The notes: a model not told the origin generated them from the sequence alone. Positions 8,116 to 13,811 are shown, counted from the first letter of the stretch. The stretch: 14,155 bases of DNA from Promethearchaeota archaeon (GCA_030605085.1 JAUWBH010000162.1:1-14155); one strand, 5' to 3'. A program made the numbers and translations.

Positions 8116-8466
8116 AGTATTTTGCCTATATGTTCTAATAAAGACGCTGAATGGCGTGAAGATCTGATGTGTGAAACGAATGGTCATTTTAACATTCATA
8201 TAGGAAGGATGGTCGTCACAGATCGGTATAAATACATTATTAACGACAGAGATATGGATGAACTTTACGATCTAAAAGAAGATCCTTATGAAATGAATAA
8301 TCTTATTGATAATCAAAATTACGCTCAGGTCCTGACCGATATGAAAATTCGCTTAGAAAAATGGCGCCAAAAAACAAATGACACAATAACAAGAAGAACG
8401 ATTAGAAAAGATAGAATGAATTTTGCCAAAACAAAAATGGATCAAGCGACTTTATTTGACATTTAA
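8116..8466 (+). pseudogene. C-terminal portion of the same sulfatase, after the premature stop
   Basis: This continues the sulfatase in the same frame immediately after the TAA. It reads SILPI, then WREDLMCETNGH, MVVTDRYKYI and DELYDLKEDPYEMNNLID, the normal sulfatase C-terminal domain ending in the YDL-x-x-DP-x-E-x-x-NL motif. The only plausible internal start is TTG at 8122 (114 residues), with no ribosome site. Independent function is unlikely, because the piece lacks the formylglycine and metal sites. Its frame is otherwise undamaged, so the stop is either very recent, a sequencing error, or read through. Confidence 0.8.
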
Positions 8467-8554
8467 TTATTTCTTTAAATCCTTAAATATATGTTTTAAA
8501 TTCTTAAATTAAAAAAAATTAGAATGGAAATTTTTTAAACATTAATTTTCGACA

Positions 8555-8887
8555 TTATAGCTGCTTGTAGATGTAGATTCGCAAAATTACGATAATCGGA
8601 TCAAACAGTATACAAGTACATAGCAGGTAAAGGTTAAAACTAATTATCAGTAATATTGTACCTAAAGTGCCGCCTATGATCGGAAATATTATGCTTAAAA
8701 ATCCAATCGTTTTACTCTCTTTTTTTAGCTGAACTAAAATCCCTAAGCTTGTATAAATAACGCCGAAAATAAACATCCCTATTCCGAAAGAAGTTAATCC
8801 ATAGAATATAGGTGTAATTAAATGTAAGATTCCTGTTGCTAAAAACAGAATTACGCTTAACAAATTTACCTTTTCTGTAGTTTCCAT
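8555..8887 (-). CDS. Small multi-pass membrane protein
   Basis: 110 residues, not recognised. Four hydrophobic helices are visible at about 8-28, 32-53, 60-82 and 84-105; Lys and Glu residues (KKESK) between the second and third point to a short loop. There is no signal peptide and no catalytic motif. The ATG at 8887 has no clear Shine-Dalgarno site. It is convergent with the sulfatase, with only an 88-nt AT-rich gap. Length, hydrophobic pattern and a clean start support a real gene. Confidence 0.6.
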   Translation of the reverse strand: METTEKVNLLSVILFLATGILHLITPIFYGLTSFGIGMFIFGVIYTSLGILVQLKKESKTIGFLSIIFPIIGGTLGTILLIISFNLYLLCTCILFDPIIVILRIYIYKQL

Positions 8888-9101
8888 TTTTAAATCGTTT
8901 CTCTTTTCCAGTTTTTACTTAATATTATAATAATTTGATATCTTAATATTTAATTATTTCTGATTTAATTATTCAAGAAACTAAATAATTTTCTTCTAAT
9001 AGAGGTGATATCTGGATATTATGTGAACAAAACTTTATATATCAGTTATTTCAGATTAAATATAAAGAGTATCGTAAAGTGAAACACAGATTTTTAAAAA
9101 A

Positions 9102-9398
9102 ATGACGCAAAAATGTTTGAGATCCTTCCGTCCAATTCCCAATTTTAACGATTTTGAAGCTAAAAAAATATGCGATAAATTGAATAAAATTACGGAAAAA
9201 AAGCACGCTTTTCCGTGTGAAGTCGTTATAAAAGTGAATAAATATCTGTCAAGAAGAAAGAATATGTTCGTAAAGCAATGGGAATGGGACCGCTCAAATC
9301 GACACTATCCTGGACTAATTTTGAAAGATATTGGAAAAAAAATTTTATTTGACCCTAAAACAAACTCATATAATGTGACTTATATCTCTGAATCTTAA
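9102..9398 (+). CDS. Hypothetical basic protein
   Basis: 98 residues, not recognised. It is rich in Lys and Arg, with an aromatic patch WEWDRSNRHYP (61-71), and has two Cys early on and one at residue 39. No membrane segment is seen. The composition suggests nucleic-acid or protein binding, but no motif proves it. TATA-like sequences lie upstream (9034-9041 and 9058-9066), the second close to the ATG at 9102. It is followed by a GC-richer hairpin that may end transcription. Confidence 0.55.
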   Translation: MTQKCLRSFRPIPNFNDFEAKKICDKLNKITEKKHAFPCEVVIKVNKYLSRRKNMFVKQWEWDRSNRHYPGLILKDIGKKILFDPKTNSYNVTYISES

Positions 9399-9420
9399 TT
9401 CTACTAAAATTTTAAATTTA

Positions 9421-9454
9421 GCCTAAGAGAGGCACCCAAAAATTCCACTGTGCC
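9421..9454 (+). terminator. Alternative hairpins after the 98-residue gene
   Basis: Two mutually exclusive stems are possible: GCCT/AGGC (9421-9433) and GGCAC/GTGCC (9431-9454, 14-nt loop). This is an island of higher G+C in AT-rich sequence, just after one ORF and just before a TATA-like stretch (9459-9475). A terminator or processing site is likely, but no T-run follows immediately. Confidence 0.3.
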
Positions 9455-9587
9455 CCCATTTAAATTTATATACACACTATTCGAATTTTTCCTTTATATT
9501 TTTAATAATTAGTTAGCTTATTCTTTTTCTTTATCTTCGTCTGCTAATAATCAAGGATTTTAAATAATTAAAAACGAAAAAATAACG

Positions 9588-9884
9588 ATGTGGGAAATGA
9601 ATCTCCTTATTTTTCAAATCTTATTTATATTGAGCCTAAACATCTTTGTGTTCGCCTACGCCGTTATTTCGAGCGATGCAATGACTTCCTGCCTTTGTTT
9701 CGTGATCTTCCTGATGTTTCTGCTGCCTTTTTACATCCTCTTAGCGAAATTAAATATAATGGTGGAAGCCGGTAATCTCAACGAAGTGCTCTTCTTTAAA
9801 CTTCTCTTCTTTTACTCGACTCTGATAAATGTCTTTATAGGATTTTTCCTCTTTGTACAGTTAATTTATCTGTTTTTAAGTTAA
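9588..9884 (+). CDS. Small membrane protein with three helices
   Basis: 98 residues, not recognised. Hydrophobic helices lie at about 5-27, 31-54 and 67-96; a short polar stretch MVEAGNLNE (58-66) separates the last two. No catalytic motif is seen. The ATG at 9588 is preceded by an A-rich leader and by TATA-like sequence about 115 nt upstream. A second ATG (codon 4) is possible. An overlapping shorter frame starting at 9590 looks like a shadow. Confidence 0.5.
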   Translation: MWEMNLLIFQILFILSLNIFVFAYAVISSDAMTSCLCFVIFLMFLLPFYILLAKLNIMVEAGNLNEVLFFKLLFFYSTLINVFIGFFLFVQLIYLFLS

Positions 9885-9970
9885 AATTAAAAAGAAATTT
9901 AAATTTAGAAAGAAGTTTTATAAGTTAAAACCAACTCAGTTCCATTAGAGTTAGATTTGTGTCTAAAATT

Positions 9971-10270
9971 TTAGATCTCATTTCTTAGCAAGCCTTTTTC
10001 TATAAATTTTGGCTTCAATTTGAGCGCAATGAAGTAAAACGCAATTGGCGCAGCTAACCATATCAATTGCGGTAATAAAGTAATATTATGCCCAAGGAAT
10101 TTAAATAACAATGGATTCCAAGGGAAAACCTGGTATTCCCATCCGTTACTCGCAACGGCTACCATCTGTACTATAAATGAAGATGCTTGACCGTAGAAAT
10201 TAGTTGAAAAAAAAAAAAAAAAAATTGGAAAATCTTGGACAATTTTCAGATCAAAGATCAAAAAAATCAA
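9971..10270 (-). CDS. Membrane protein fragment downstream of a poly-T run, possibly frameshifted
   Basis: 99-residue frame starting at a TTG (10270) with no ribosome site. Its first 23 residues are low-complexity and Phe-rich because an 18-base A run (10207-10224 on the plus strand) is read as poly-T. From about residue 24 (NFYGQASSF) the sequence looks like genuine protein: one hydrophobic segment, WEYQVFPWNPLLF, a second helix (LPQLIWLAAPIAFYFIALKL) and a basic tail. It is probably the C-terminal end of a larger membrane protein whose front has been lost or lies in another frame. Family not recognised. Confidence 0.4.
   Translation of the reverse strand: MIFLIFDLKIVQDFPIFFFFFSTNFYGQASSFIVQMVAVASNGWEYQVFPWNPLLFKFLGHNITLLPQLIWLAAPIAFYFIALKLKPKFIEKGLLRNEI
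10207..10224. repeat. Homopolymer of 18 adenines
   Basis: An uninterrupted A run inside the preceding membrane-protein frame. Such a tract is prone to slippage in replication and to length errors in sequencing, so the reading frame across it is unreliable. Confidence 0.9.
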
Positions 10271-10575
10271 AAATTCACATTTACCAAATCTAAAATTTCG
10301 TTCTTTGTCTTATATTCCTATTTAAACGTTATTGATAGTTTTGTGATTAATATCATAAATATCAGAATTCCAAATTTATAATTTTGCATAAAATTCTAAA
10401 AATCCGCGACGAATATCGCCTAAAGATTTTAAACCGATCAAAAGATCACATGTAAATTTCGGGAAACGATCAAAACATTTAAATATGAAAAAGATAATTT
10501 AATAATTAGAATAAAACGCAAAAAATTAATTATAAAAAATAACAAAAACAAACAAAAAGTAAATAAAAAAAAGGT
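10271..10575. other. AT-rich spacer upstream of the Cys-rich gene
   Basis: No believable gene is seen. A TATA-like TTATAAAAAAT (about 10530-10540) would place transcription start near 10559, about 30 nt before the Cys-rich ORF. The remainder is A-rich on the plus strand, which creates spurious Phe/Ile-rich frames on the minus strand. Confidence 0.45.
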
Positions 10576-10857
10576 GTGATGATAAAAATGTGCAAAAATT
10601 GTAATTGCGAAAATTTTGATCAATGCTCCATTGTTGGTTTTTTGCCTGTTGGGTTTTGTTGTAGCATGTGCGTGTTATACGACACGATTCAAACATGCTT
10701 AAAGACCAAAACTAAATACGAAACTCCCGAGGGTGCTGAGAAGATAGAACCGATTAGTGCAACTATCGAAGGCGGACTATTAAAGGTCGAGATTAGAAAA
10801 AAAGGCAAAAAAATTCCAATTTACATCGACCTTCAAAAACAATTAGGTTCGGATTAA
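10576..10857 (+). CDS. Small Cys-rich putative metal-binding protein, copy 1 (intact)
   Basis: Not a family I can name. The most likely start is the ATG at 10588 (89 residues), with AGGTG at 10572-10576 upstream; GTG at 10576 and ATG at 10579 are in frame but sit on the ribosome site. Counted from 10588, the first 37 residues hold eight cysteines (C2, C5, C7, C13, C24, C25, C28, C37), a pattern CX2CXCX5C - CCX2CX8C that suggests two zinc or Fe-S sites. A hydrophobic stretch with a Pro-Gly turn (IVGFLPVGF) lies between them. The C-terminal half is a polar beta-rich domain (EPISATIEGGLLKVEIRKKG). A near copy lies 3 kb downstream. Differences between the copies are more often synonymous than neutral drift would give, so the protein was under selection. 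Confidence 0.8.
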   Translation: MMIKMCKNCNCENFDQCSIVGFLPVGFCCSMCVLYDTIQTCLKTKTKYETPEGAEKIEPISATIEGGLLKVEIRKKGKKIPIYIDLQKQLGSD

Positions 10858-10872
10858 GAAAAAAAATTAAAA

Positions 10873-10893
10873 AGTTTTTTTAAAACTCTTTTT
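10873..10893 (+). terminator. Terminator hairpin after Cys-rich copy 1
   Basis: AGTTTT (10873-10878) pairs with AAAACT (10882-10887) around a TTT loop, and is followed by CTTTTT. The next bases (TCTTTTTCTATTT) recur after copy 2 and at the start of repeat A. Confidence 0.5.
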
Positions 10894-10925
10894 CTATTTA
10901 TTTGTCATTGTATCATTTTGAACTA

Positions 10926-10945
10926 CTACTGCCTAAAGTCAGTAG
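10926..10945 (-). mobile_element. IS200/IS605-like right-end hairpin 1
   Basis: CTACTG pairs with CAGTAG around CCTAAAGT; on the minus strand the loop reads ACTTTAGG. It overlaps the last codons of the TnpB relic, as right-end hairpins and the 3' part of omega-RNA do in this family. Confidence 0.55.
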
Positions 10946-11063
10946 ATTCCTAATTCACAGAAAACAGCTTGACAAGACTCCCGAAAAGTCTTACACTTTC
11001 TCCAAAGGCTTGACTTCCCATCGTTCCAACGGTAGAATCGCGTTTTTTTCCTGAGATCGTTGG
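10926..11063 (-). pseudogene. Relic of an IS200/IS605-type TnpB C-terminus
   Basis: On the minus strand this reads SGKKRDSTVGTMGSQAFGES (encoded from 11054 downward), then VRLFGSLVKLFSVN, a stop (TAG at 10950-10952), ESTDFRQ and a second stop at 10926. The DS-TVGT-GS-A-GES-V arrangement followed by N-[Q]-ES-x-DF is what I know from the C-terminal tail of TnpB proteins. The first stop sits where Gln (CAG) is normal. The catalytic RuvC-like region is absent: a stop lies just upstream at 11064-11066. The last codons form the element-end hairpin. It is a dead fragment. Assignment rests on remembered family pattern, not a search. Confidence 0.6.
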
Positions 11064-11163
11064 TTATCCGACCAAAGAGATAGGCGATTACTCAAAATAT
11101 GTTTTTAGAGAATTTAAAGGAAAGGAGTGCGATTGTTTAGTAATTTTTTTAAGCTCTATTCAT

Positions 11164-11183
11164 CACCTCCCTAAAGATAGGTG
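11164..11183 (-). mobile_element. IS200/IS605-like end hairpin 2
   Basis: CACCT pairs with AGGTG around CCCTAAAGAT. It has the same 20-nt size as hairpin 1 and carries CCTAAAG at the same offset, while the stems differ. It could be the end of a second, more decayed element or the other end of the same one. On the minus strand it contains GGAGGTGATG, which opens only a four-codon frame. Confidence 0.4.
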
Positions 11184-11283
11184 TTTTATTGAGCAATCAT
11201 TATAAAAAGATACCATTAAATTTAGAGAGATATATAAAAAAATAAAAAATTAAAGGTATGTATACTGGTACACGAATTCGTCT

Positions 11284-11778
11284 TTAAATTAGTAGATCAA
11301 AACCCAAATAATGAATACTCTTACTTTTGTGAAAAATCTCAAAGCCATATTCCTTAAAATAATCTAAAATTGGGTCACTTTTTTTAACTTCAACAATAAG
11401 TAATCTACATCCAATATGATTTTTTATATAATTACATTTTCCACGCACATATGCTAATAAATCCCTTCCTAAATTATAACCCCGATATTTATTATCAATT
11501 GCTATACGACCTAATAAAGCTGCTGGTATTTTTTGAATTCCAAATTCTTTGCTATTTGCTAATTTTAATAAGTTACAGGATAAAGAAGCAAAACCCACAA
11601 TTTCTTTATTTTTTTCATTATAATAGATATATGTTTTTGAAAGGAGATTTTTTTCGTTAAATTTAGAATTATGATGGAAAAATTCGTTTAATTCATCACT
11701 TTCACATAAAAAAGAATTAGTATCTAAATCATCCTTTAATTCAATAAAAATTAAATCCTTTCTTATATCATCTGGCAA
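11284..11778 (-). CDS. GNAT family N-acetyltransferase (possible toxin)
   Basis: 164-residue acetyl-CoA-dependent acetyltransferase. The N-terminus (FLCESDELNEFFHHNSKFNE, 23-42) matches GNATs of the toxin type (F-x-C-G-x-x-x-L-N-x-F-L). IVGFASLSC (60-68) forms beta-strand 4. Motif A is LGRIAIDNKYRGYNLGRDLL (89-108), with Asn where the Q/R-x-x-G-x-G/A loop normally has Gly. YFKEYGFEIF (140-149) supplies the usual Tyr near the C-terminus. The visible start is TTG at 11778 with no ribosome site and no later ATG. An ATG at 11798, overlapping the upstream gene's stop as ATGA, is out of frame by one base; adding one base would give MKNTDLKLPDDIRK. So the start is either TTG or a frameshifted ATG. 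Substrate unknown: tRNA-acetylating toxin, or protein or small-molecule acetyltransferase. Confidence 0.85.
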   Translation of the reverse strand: MPDDIRKDLIFIELKDDLDTNSFLCESDELNEFFHHNSKFNEKNLLSKTYIYYNEKNKEIVGFASLSCNLLKLANSKEFGIQKIPAALLGRIAIDNKYRGYNLGRDLLAYVRGKCNYIKNHIGCRLLIVEVKKSDPILDYFKEYGFEIFHKSKSIHYLGFDLLI

Positions 11779-11794
11779 TTTAAGTCAGTATTTT

Positions 11795-12013
11795 TCATTT
11801 ATTATTAAAGGCTTTAGCTTTTTTTTCCATTTCTTCGTAAAATTCTAACGCTTCTTTTGTAAATTTCTTAGCTTTTTCGTTGGGACCTCTTTTCAATCTT
11901 TTAATTAGTTCTTTAGATTCTTTTTTAGTAAGTTTTATATCTAAATTTTTAGAGACTGAAATATTCAAATCTAACATCTTATGATCTTTTTTTTCTAGAG
12001 ATTCGATTTTCAT
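11795..12013 (-). CDS. Small charged protein upstream of the GNAT gene (possible antitoxin)
   Basis: 72 residues, very Lys/Glu-rich. A predicted strand NLDIKLTKKE (23-32) is followed by helices (SKELIKRL and FTKEALEFYEEMEKKAKAF). This loosely resembles a ribbon-helix-helix layout, but no family is recognised. It lies immediately upstream of the GNAT gene, in the antitoxin position of GNAT toxin-antitoxin pairs, and its TGA forms an ATGA overlap with a possible GNAT start. The ATG at 12013 is preceded by AT-rich sequence with TATA-like stretches (12045-12066), so the two genes are probably one transcript. The antitoxin role is inference from position only. Confidence 0.6.
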   Translation of the reverse strand: MKIESLEKKDHKMLDLNISVSKNLDIKLTKKESKELIKRLKRGPNEKAKKFTKEALEFYEEMEKKAKAFNNK

Positions 12014-12097
12014 ATATCATCGTTTTCTAATTTTATTTTTCCTTATAATATATATAATTTATATTAATTAATTTCTACGGGTTTTTTCTATTCCCGG

Positions 12098-12147
12098 TCT
12101 TTTTCTATTTCTTTTGTCTAATTCTTTTATCTGAATAAAAAAAGATT
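12098..12147 (+). repeat. Direct repeat, 50-bp block, copy A
   Basis: Identical over 50 bp to 13812-13861. The first 13 bases also occur after Cys-rich copy 1 (10887-10899). In copy B this block follows the Cys-rich gene terminator directly, so here it probably marks where a Cys-rich copy was deleted. Confidence 0.9.
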
Positions 12148-12204
12148 CATATTTTTAACTTGAATTTGTGTAATCTTTAATTAGCTACGCCAAAAAAGGC
12201 CGAA

Positions 12205-12392
12205 ATGAAACAGAAAGAATATCTTGATAAAGGAATTGATTTAATGGAAAGAAGAGGTCTGGATTTTGGAGAAAAAACCATTAATAAATTTGGAATAATG
12301 AAGAAGCCATAAAGCAATATGAAGAGACTGAAATAGCCTTTAAAGGTGCCATTGAGACGCTGGAACAAGCCTTCAAGCAGTTGAGAGAATAA
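12205..12392 (+). pseudogene. Frameshifted helical (TPR-like) small ORF, copy A
   Basis: The ATG at 12205 opens MKQKEYLDKGIDLMERRGLD-FGEKTINKFG and then hits TAA at 12310. From 12294 another frame continues NNEEAIKQYEETEIAFKGAI-ETLEQAFKQLRE to TAA at 12392. The junction TTTGGAATAATGAAGAAG lacks one base: GGAAATAAT would join the two into a single protein of about 63 residues with a TPR-like or coiled-coil helix pair. Copy B has the same missing base, so the lesion is older than the duplication, or both are assembly errors, or frameshifting is programmed. Function unknown. Confidence 0.5.
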
Positions 12393-12507
12393 ATTCAAAA
12401 AAAGATAATAAAACTTAAATAATAACTTAATATAATTAAAATTTAATATTTATTACTTTGACATTTTTTTAAAGAGCGATTATTATGTCAGAAGAATTCT
12501 GTCAGAT
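12284..12507 (+). repeat. Direct repeat, 224-bp block, copy A
   Basis: Matches 13869-14092 base for base without gaps, with three mismatches, all inside the helical ORF. The 3' 115 bp (AT-rich spacer ending GAATTCTGTCAGAT) is identical. The right boundary is sharp: copy A continues into the TIR relic, copy B into unrelated sequence. Confidence 0.92.
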
Positions 12508-12510
12508 ACA

Positions 12511-12579
12511 TTTGATTTTCAAAAAAATGTTCAAGAGATTCATGAATTAATTATAAAAAAAAATCAAAATAAATTATAA
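12511..12579 (+). pseudogene. Relic of the C-terminus of a second TIR gene
   Basis: 22 codons and TAA read FDFQKNVQEIHELIIKKNQN-KL. The intact TIR gene just downstream ends FDFQKNIQEIYELILKKKEN. Most positions are identical and the rest are conservative, so this is the tail of a lost paralogue. It begins within 4 nt of the right end of repeat A and stops 13 nt before the intact TIR start. Confidence 0.75.
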
Positions 12580-12592
12580 AAAGTGAGCATTC

Positions 12593-13405
12593 ATGTTAGA
12601 AGAAAAAAAGCAAGAAAAATTGGATAAGAAAGATTGGTATGTATTTTTACATGGTATAAAATTTGGTGGTTTTACAAGAAAGGCATTAAGAAAAGATGCT
12701 TTAGCTTTTGGTGAATTTATTTTAGGTGATGATGAACTTTCAATCGGAGATTTTTCTTTAAAATTCACTGATATCATAAGATTTGAAATTGAAAAAAAAT
12801 ATGATATTATTATATATTGCACAAATGGGAGAAAATACAAGATTTTTAGATTACCCTATATTAAGATGATAGCAAATAATGTTTTAGCAATTCTTTCAGA
12901 TAGGTTAATACAATATAAGAATGAGAAAGAGAAAGTGCCAAGATCTATTGTTTCACCTGTAGGATATGAAACCACAGGACCCCCAATTCAAGATACCAAA
13001 ACGAGAGAAGGACTTCTAATTTTTGCGAGTTACGCCACTAAAGATGCTGACCTATATAAGATTCCTGAACTTGCCCATAAACTTGAATCACACAAAGAAA
13101 TTGGCGAAGTTCTGTATTGGCAGGAAGACATGCACGATAGCATAATTGAATACATGAATGATAATCTAGGGAGATGTGATGTTGTGCTTTTATTTTGTTC
13201 TCCGAATGCTTTAGATTCTGTTCCTGTTAAGAAAGAATGGATGGCCGCGGAATCCCTAAATAAACCAATTATTCCTGTTTTTGTAAAACCAGAGCACATA
13301 CCTCCCCTTTTAAATGATAGACTTGGTATTGAATTTGATTCTTTTGATTTTCAAAAGAACATTCAGGAAATTTATGAACTTATTCTGAAAAAAAAGGAAA
13401 ATTAG
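12593..13405 (+). CDS. TIR-domain protein with N-terminal PH-like domain
   Basis: 270 residues. About 20-108 is a beta-rich region (EFILGDDELSIGDFSLKFTD, then IIRFEIEKKYDIIIYCTNGRKYKIF, closing with helix IKMIANNVLAILSDRL) that looks like a PH or GRAM-type fold; this is inference. A linker of about 30 residues follows. The TIR domain spans about 139-267: LLIFASYATKD (strand A, 141-151), VLYWQEDM (173-180), CDVVLLFCSPNALDS (195-209) and KPIIPVF (224-230). E215 in VKKEW is the best candidate for the NADase catalytic Glu. No membrane segment or signal peptide is present. TIR proteins in prokaryotes usually cleave NAD+ or make cyclic-ADP-ribose signals in phage defence; the N-terminal domain would be the sensor or membrane-docking part. 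The ATG at 12593 has a weak GTGAG upstream. It lies between direct repeats and decayed copies. Domain call is firm; role inferred. Confidence 0.85.
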   Translation: MLEEKKQEKLDKKDWYVFLHGIKFGGFTRKALRKDALAFGEFILGDDELSIGDFSLKFTDIIRFEIEKKYDIIIYCTNGRKYKIFRLPYIKMIANNVLAILSDRLIQYKNEKEKVPRSIVSPVGYETTGPPIQDTKTREGLLIFASYATKDADLYKIPELAHKLESHKEIGEVLYWQEDMHDSIIEYMNDNLGRCDVVLLFCSPNALDSVPVKKEWMAAESLNKPIIPVFVKPEHIPPLLNDRLGIEFDSFDFQKNIQEIYELILKKKEN

Positions 13406-13523
13406 CATTAAAGAGTGTTTAGTATCCCAGAAGAAAAAGAAAAAGGAACATAGGAAAGAAAAGAGTGGTTTGATTTTACCCAAAAACCGAAATATGAATA
13501 TAAAAAATTATTTAGAAAAGGAG
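13406..13523 (+). pseudogene. Coding-like remnant between the TIR gene and Cys-rich copy 2
   Basis: One frame reads FSIPEEKEKGT, a TAG, then ERKEWFDFTQKPKYEYKKLF-RKG up to the start of the duplicated Cys-rich sequence. The composition is protein-like rather than random AT sequence, but there is no start codon. It may be debris of a gene into which the Cys-rich copy was joined, removing that copy's own start. A short ATG frame (13494-13526, ten codons) ends at the junction and is probably meaningless. Confidence 0.3.
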
Positions 13524-13524
13524 T

Positions 13525-13779
13525 AATTGCGAAAATTTTGATCAATGCTCCATTGTTGGTTTTTTGCCTGTTGGGTTTTGTTGTAGCATATGCGTGTTAT
13601 ACGACACGAATCAAACGTGCTTAAAAACCAAAACTAAATACGAATCTCCCGAGGGTGCTGAGAAGATAGAACCAATCAGCACGACTATCGAAGACGGGAT
13701 TTTAAAGGTCGAGATTAAAAAAAAAGGCAAAAAAGTTCCAATCTACATCGACCTTCAGAAACAATTAGGATCCGATTGA
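13525..13779 (+). pseudogene. Cys-rich putative metal-binding protein, copy 2 (5'-truncated)
   Basis: Homologous to copy 1 from codon 6 of the short form to the stop, with the promoter, ribosome site, ATG and first two cysteines replaced by unrelated sequence. The first 66 bp are identical to copy 1; the rest has 8 amino-acid changes (mostly conservative: I/V, R/K, T/S) and about 10 silent codon changes. In frame there is no ATG: an AAAAGGAG (13516-13523) precedes the junction, ATT occurs at 13552, and TTG at 13564 would give 71 residues keeping only the CCX2CX8C half. It is either a pseudogene or a shortened protein from TTG. It lies 119 nt after the TIR gene and ends with its own terminator. 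Confidence 0.6.
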
Positions 13780-13786
13780 AATAATA

Positions 13787-13807
13787 AAATCTTTAAAAGA
13801 TTTTTTT
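13787..13807 (+). terminator. Terminator hairpin after Cys-rich copy 2
   Basis: AAATCTT (13787-13793) pairs with AAGATTT (13797-13803) around a TAA loop, followed by TTTT. It stands in the same position as the hairpin after copy 1 but with a different sequence. Confidence 0.55.
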
Positions 13808-13811
13808 ATAC

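Noticed and set aside
9590..9775. 61-codon frame overlapping the three-helix membrane protein
   Set aside because: Starts two bases later in another frame; the 98-codon frame has a coherent membrane pattern.
10574..10581. C-box-like GTGATGA suggesting a C/D RNA
   Set aside because: No matching D box or guide layout; it is the ribosome-site and start region of the Cys-rich gene.
10438..10623. Minus-strand 61-codon Phe/Ile-rich frame
   Set aside because: Low-complexity product of A-rich plus-strand sequence, overlapping the Cys-rich gene start and promoter.
11451..11660. Plus-strand 69-codon frame
   Set aside because: Antisense shadow of the GNAT gene.
12177..12398. Minus-strand 73-codon frame
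   Set aside because: Antisense to the helical ORF; it starts and ends on the complement of that ORF's stops and has no supporting motif.
13030..13299. Minus-strand 89-codon frame, and another at 12574-12840
   Set aside because: Antisense shadows of the TIR gene.
13520..13623. Alternative frame of the Cys-rich copies encoding a membrane-like helix (KILINAPLLVFCLLGFVVA)
   Set aside because: The same frame in copy 1 has no start and is closed just upstream; hydrophobicity follows from T-rich sequence, and substitution patterns favour the Cys-rich frame.
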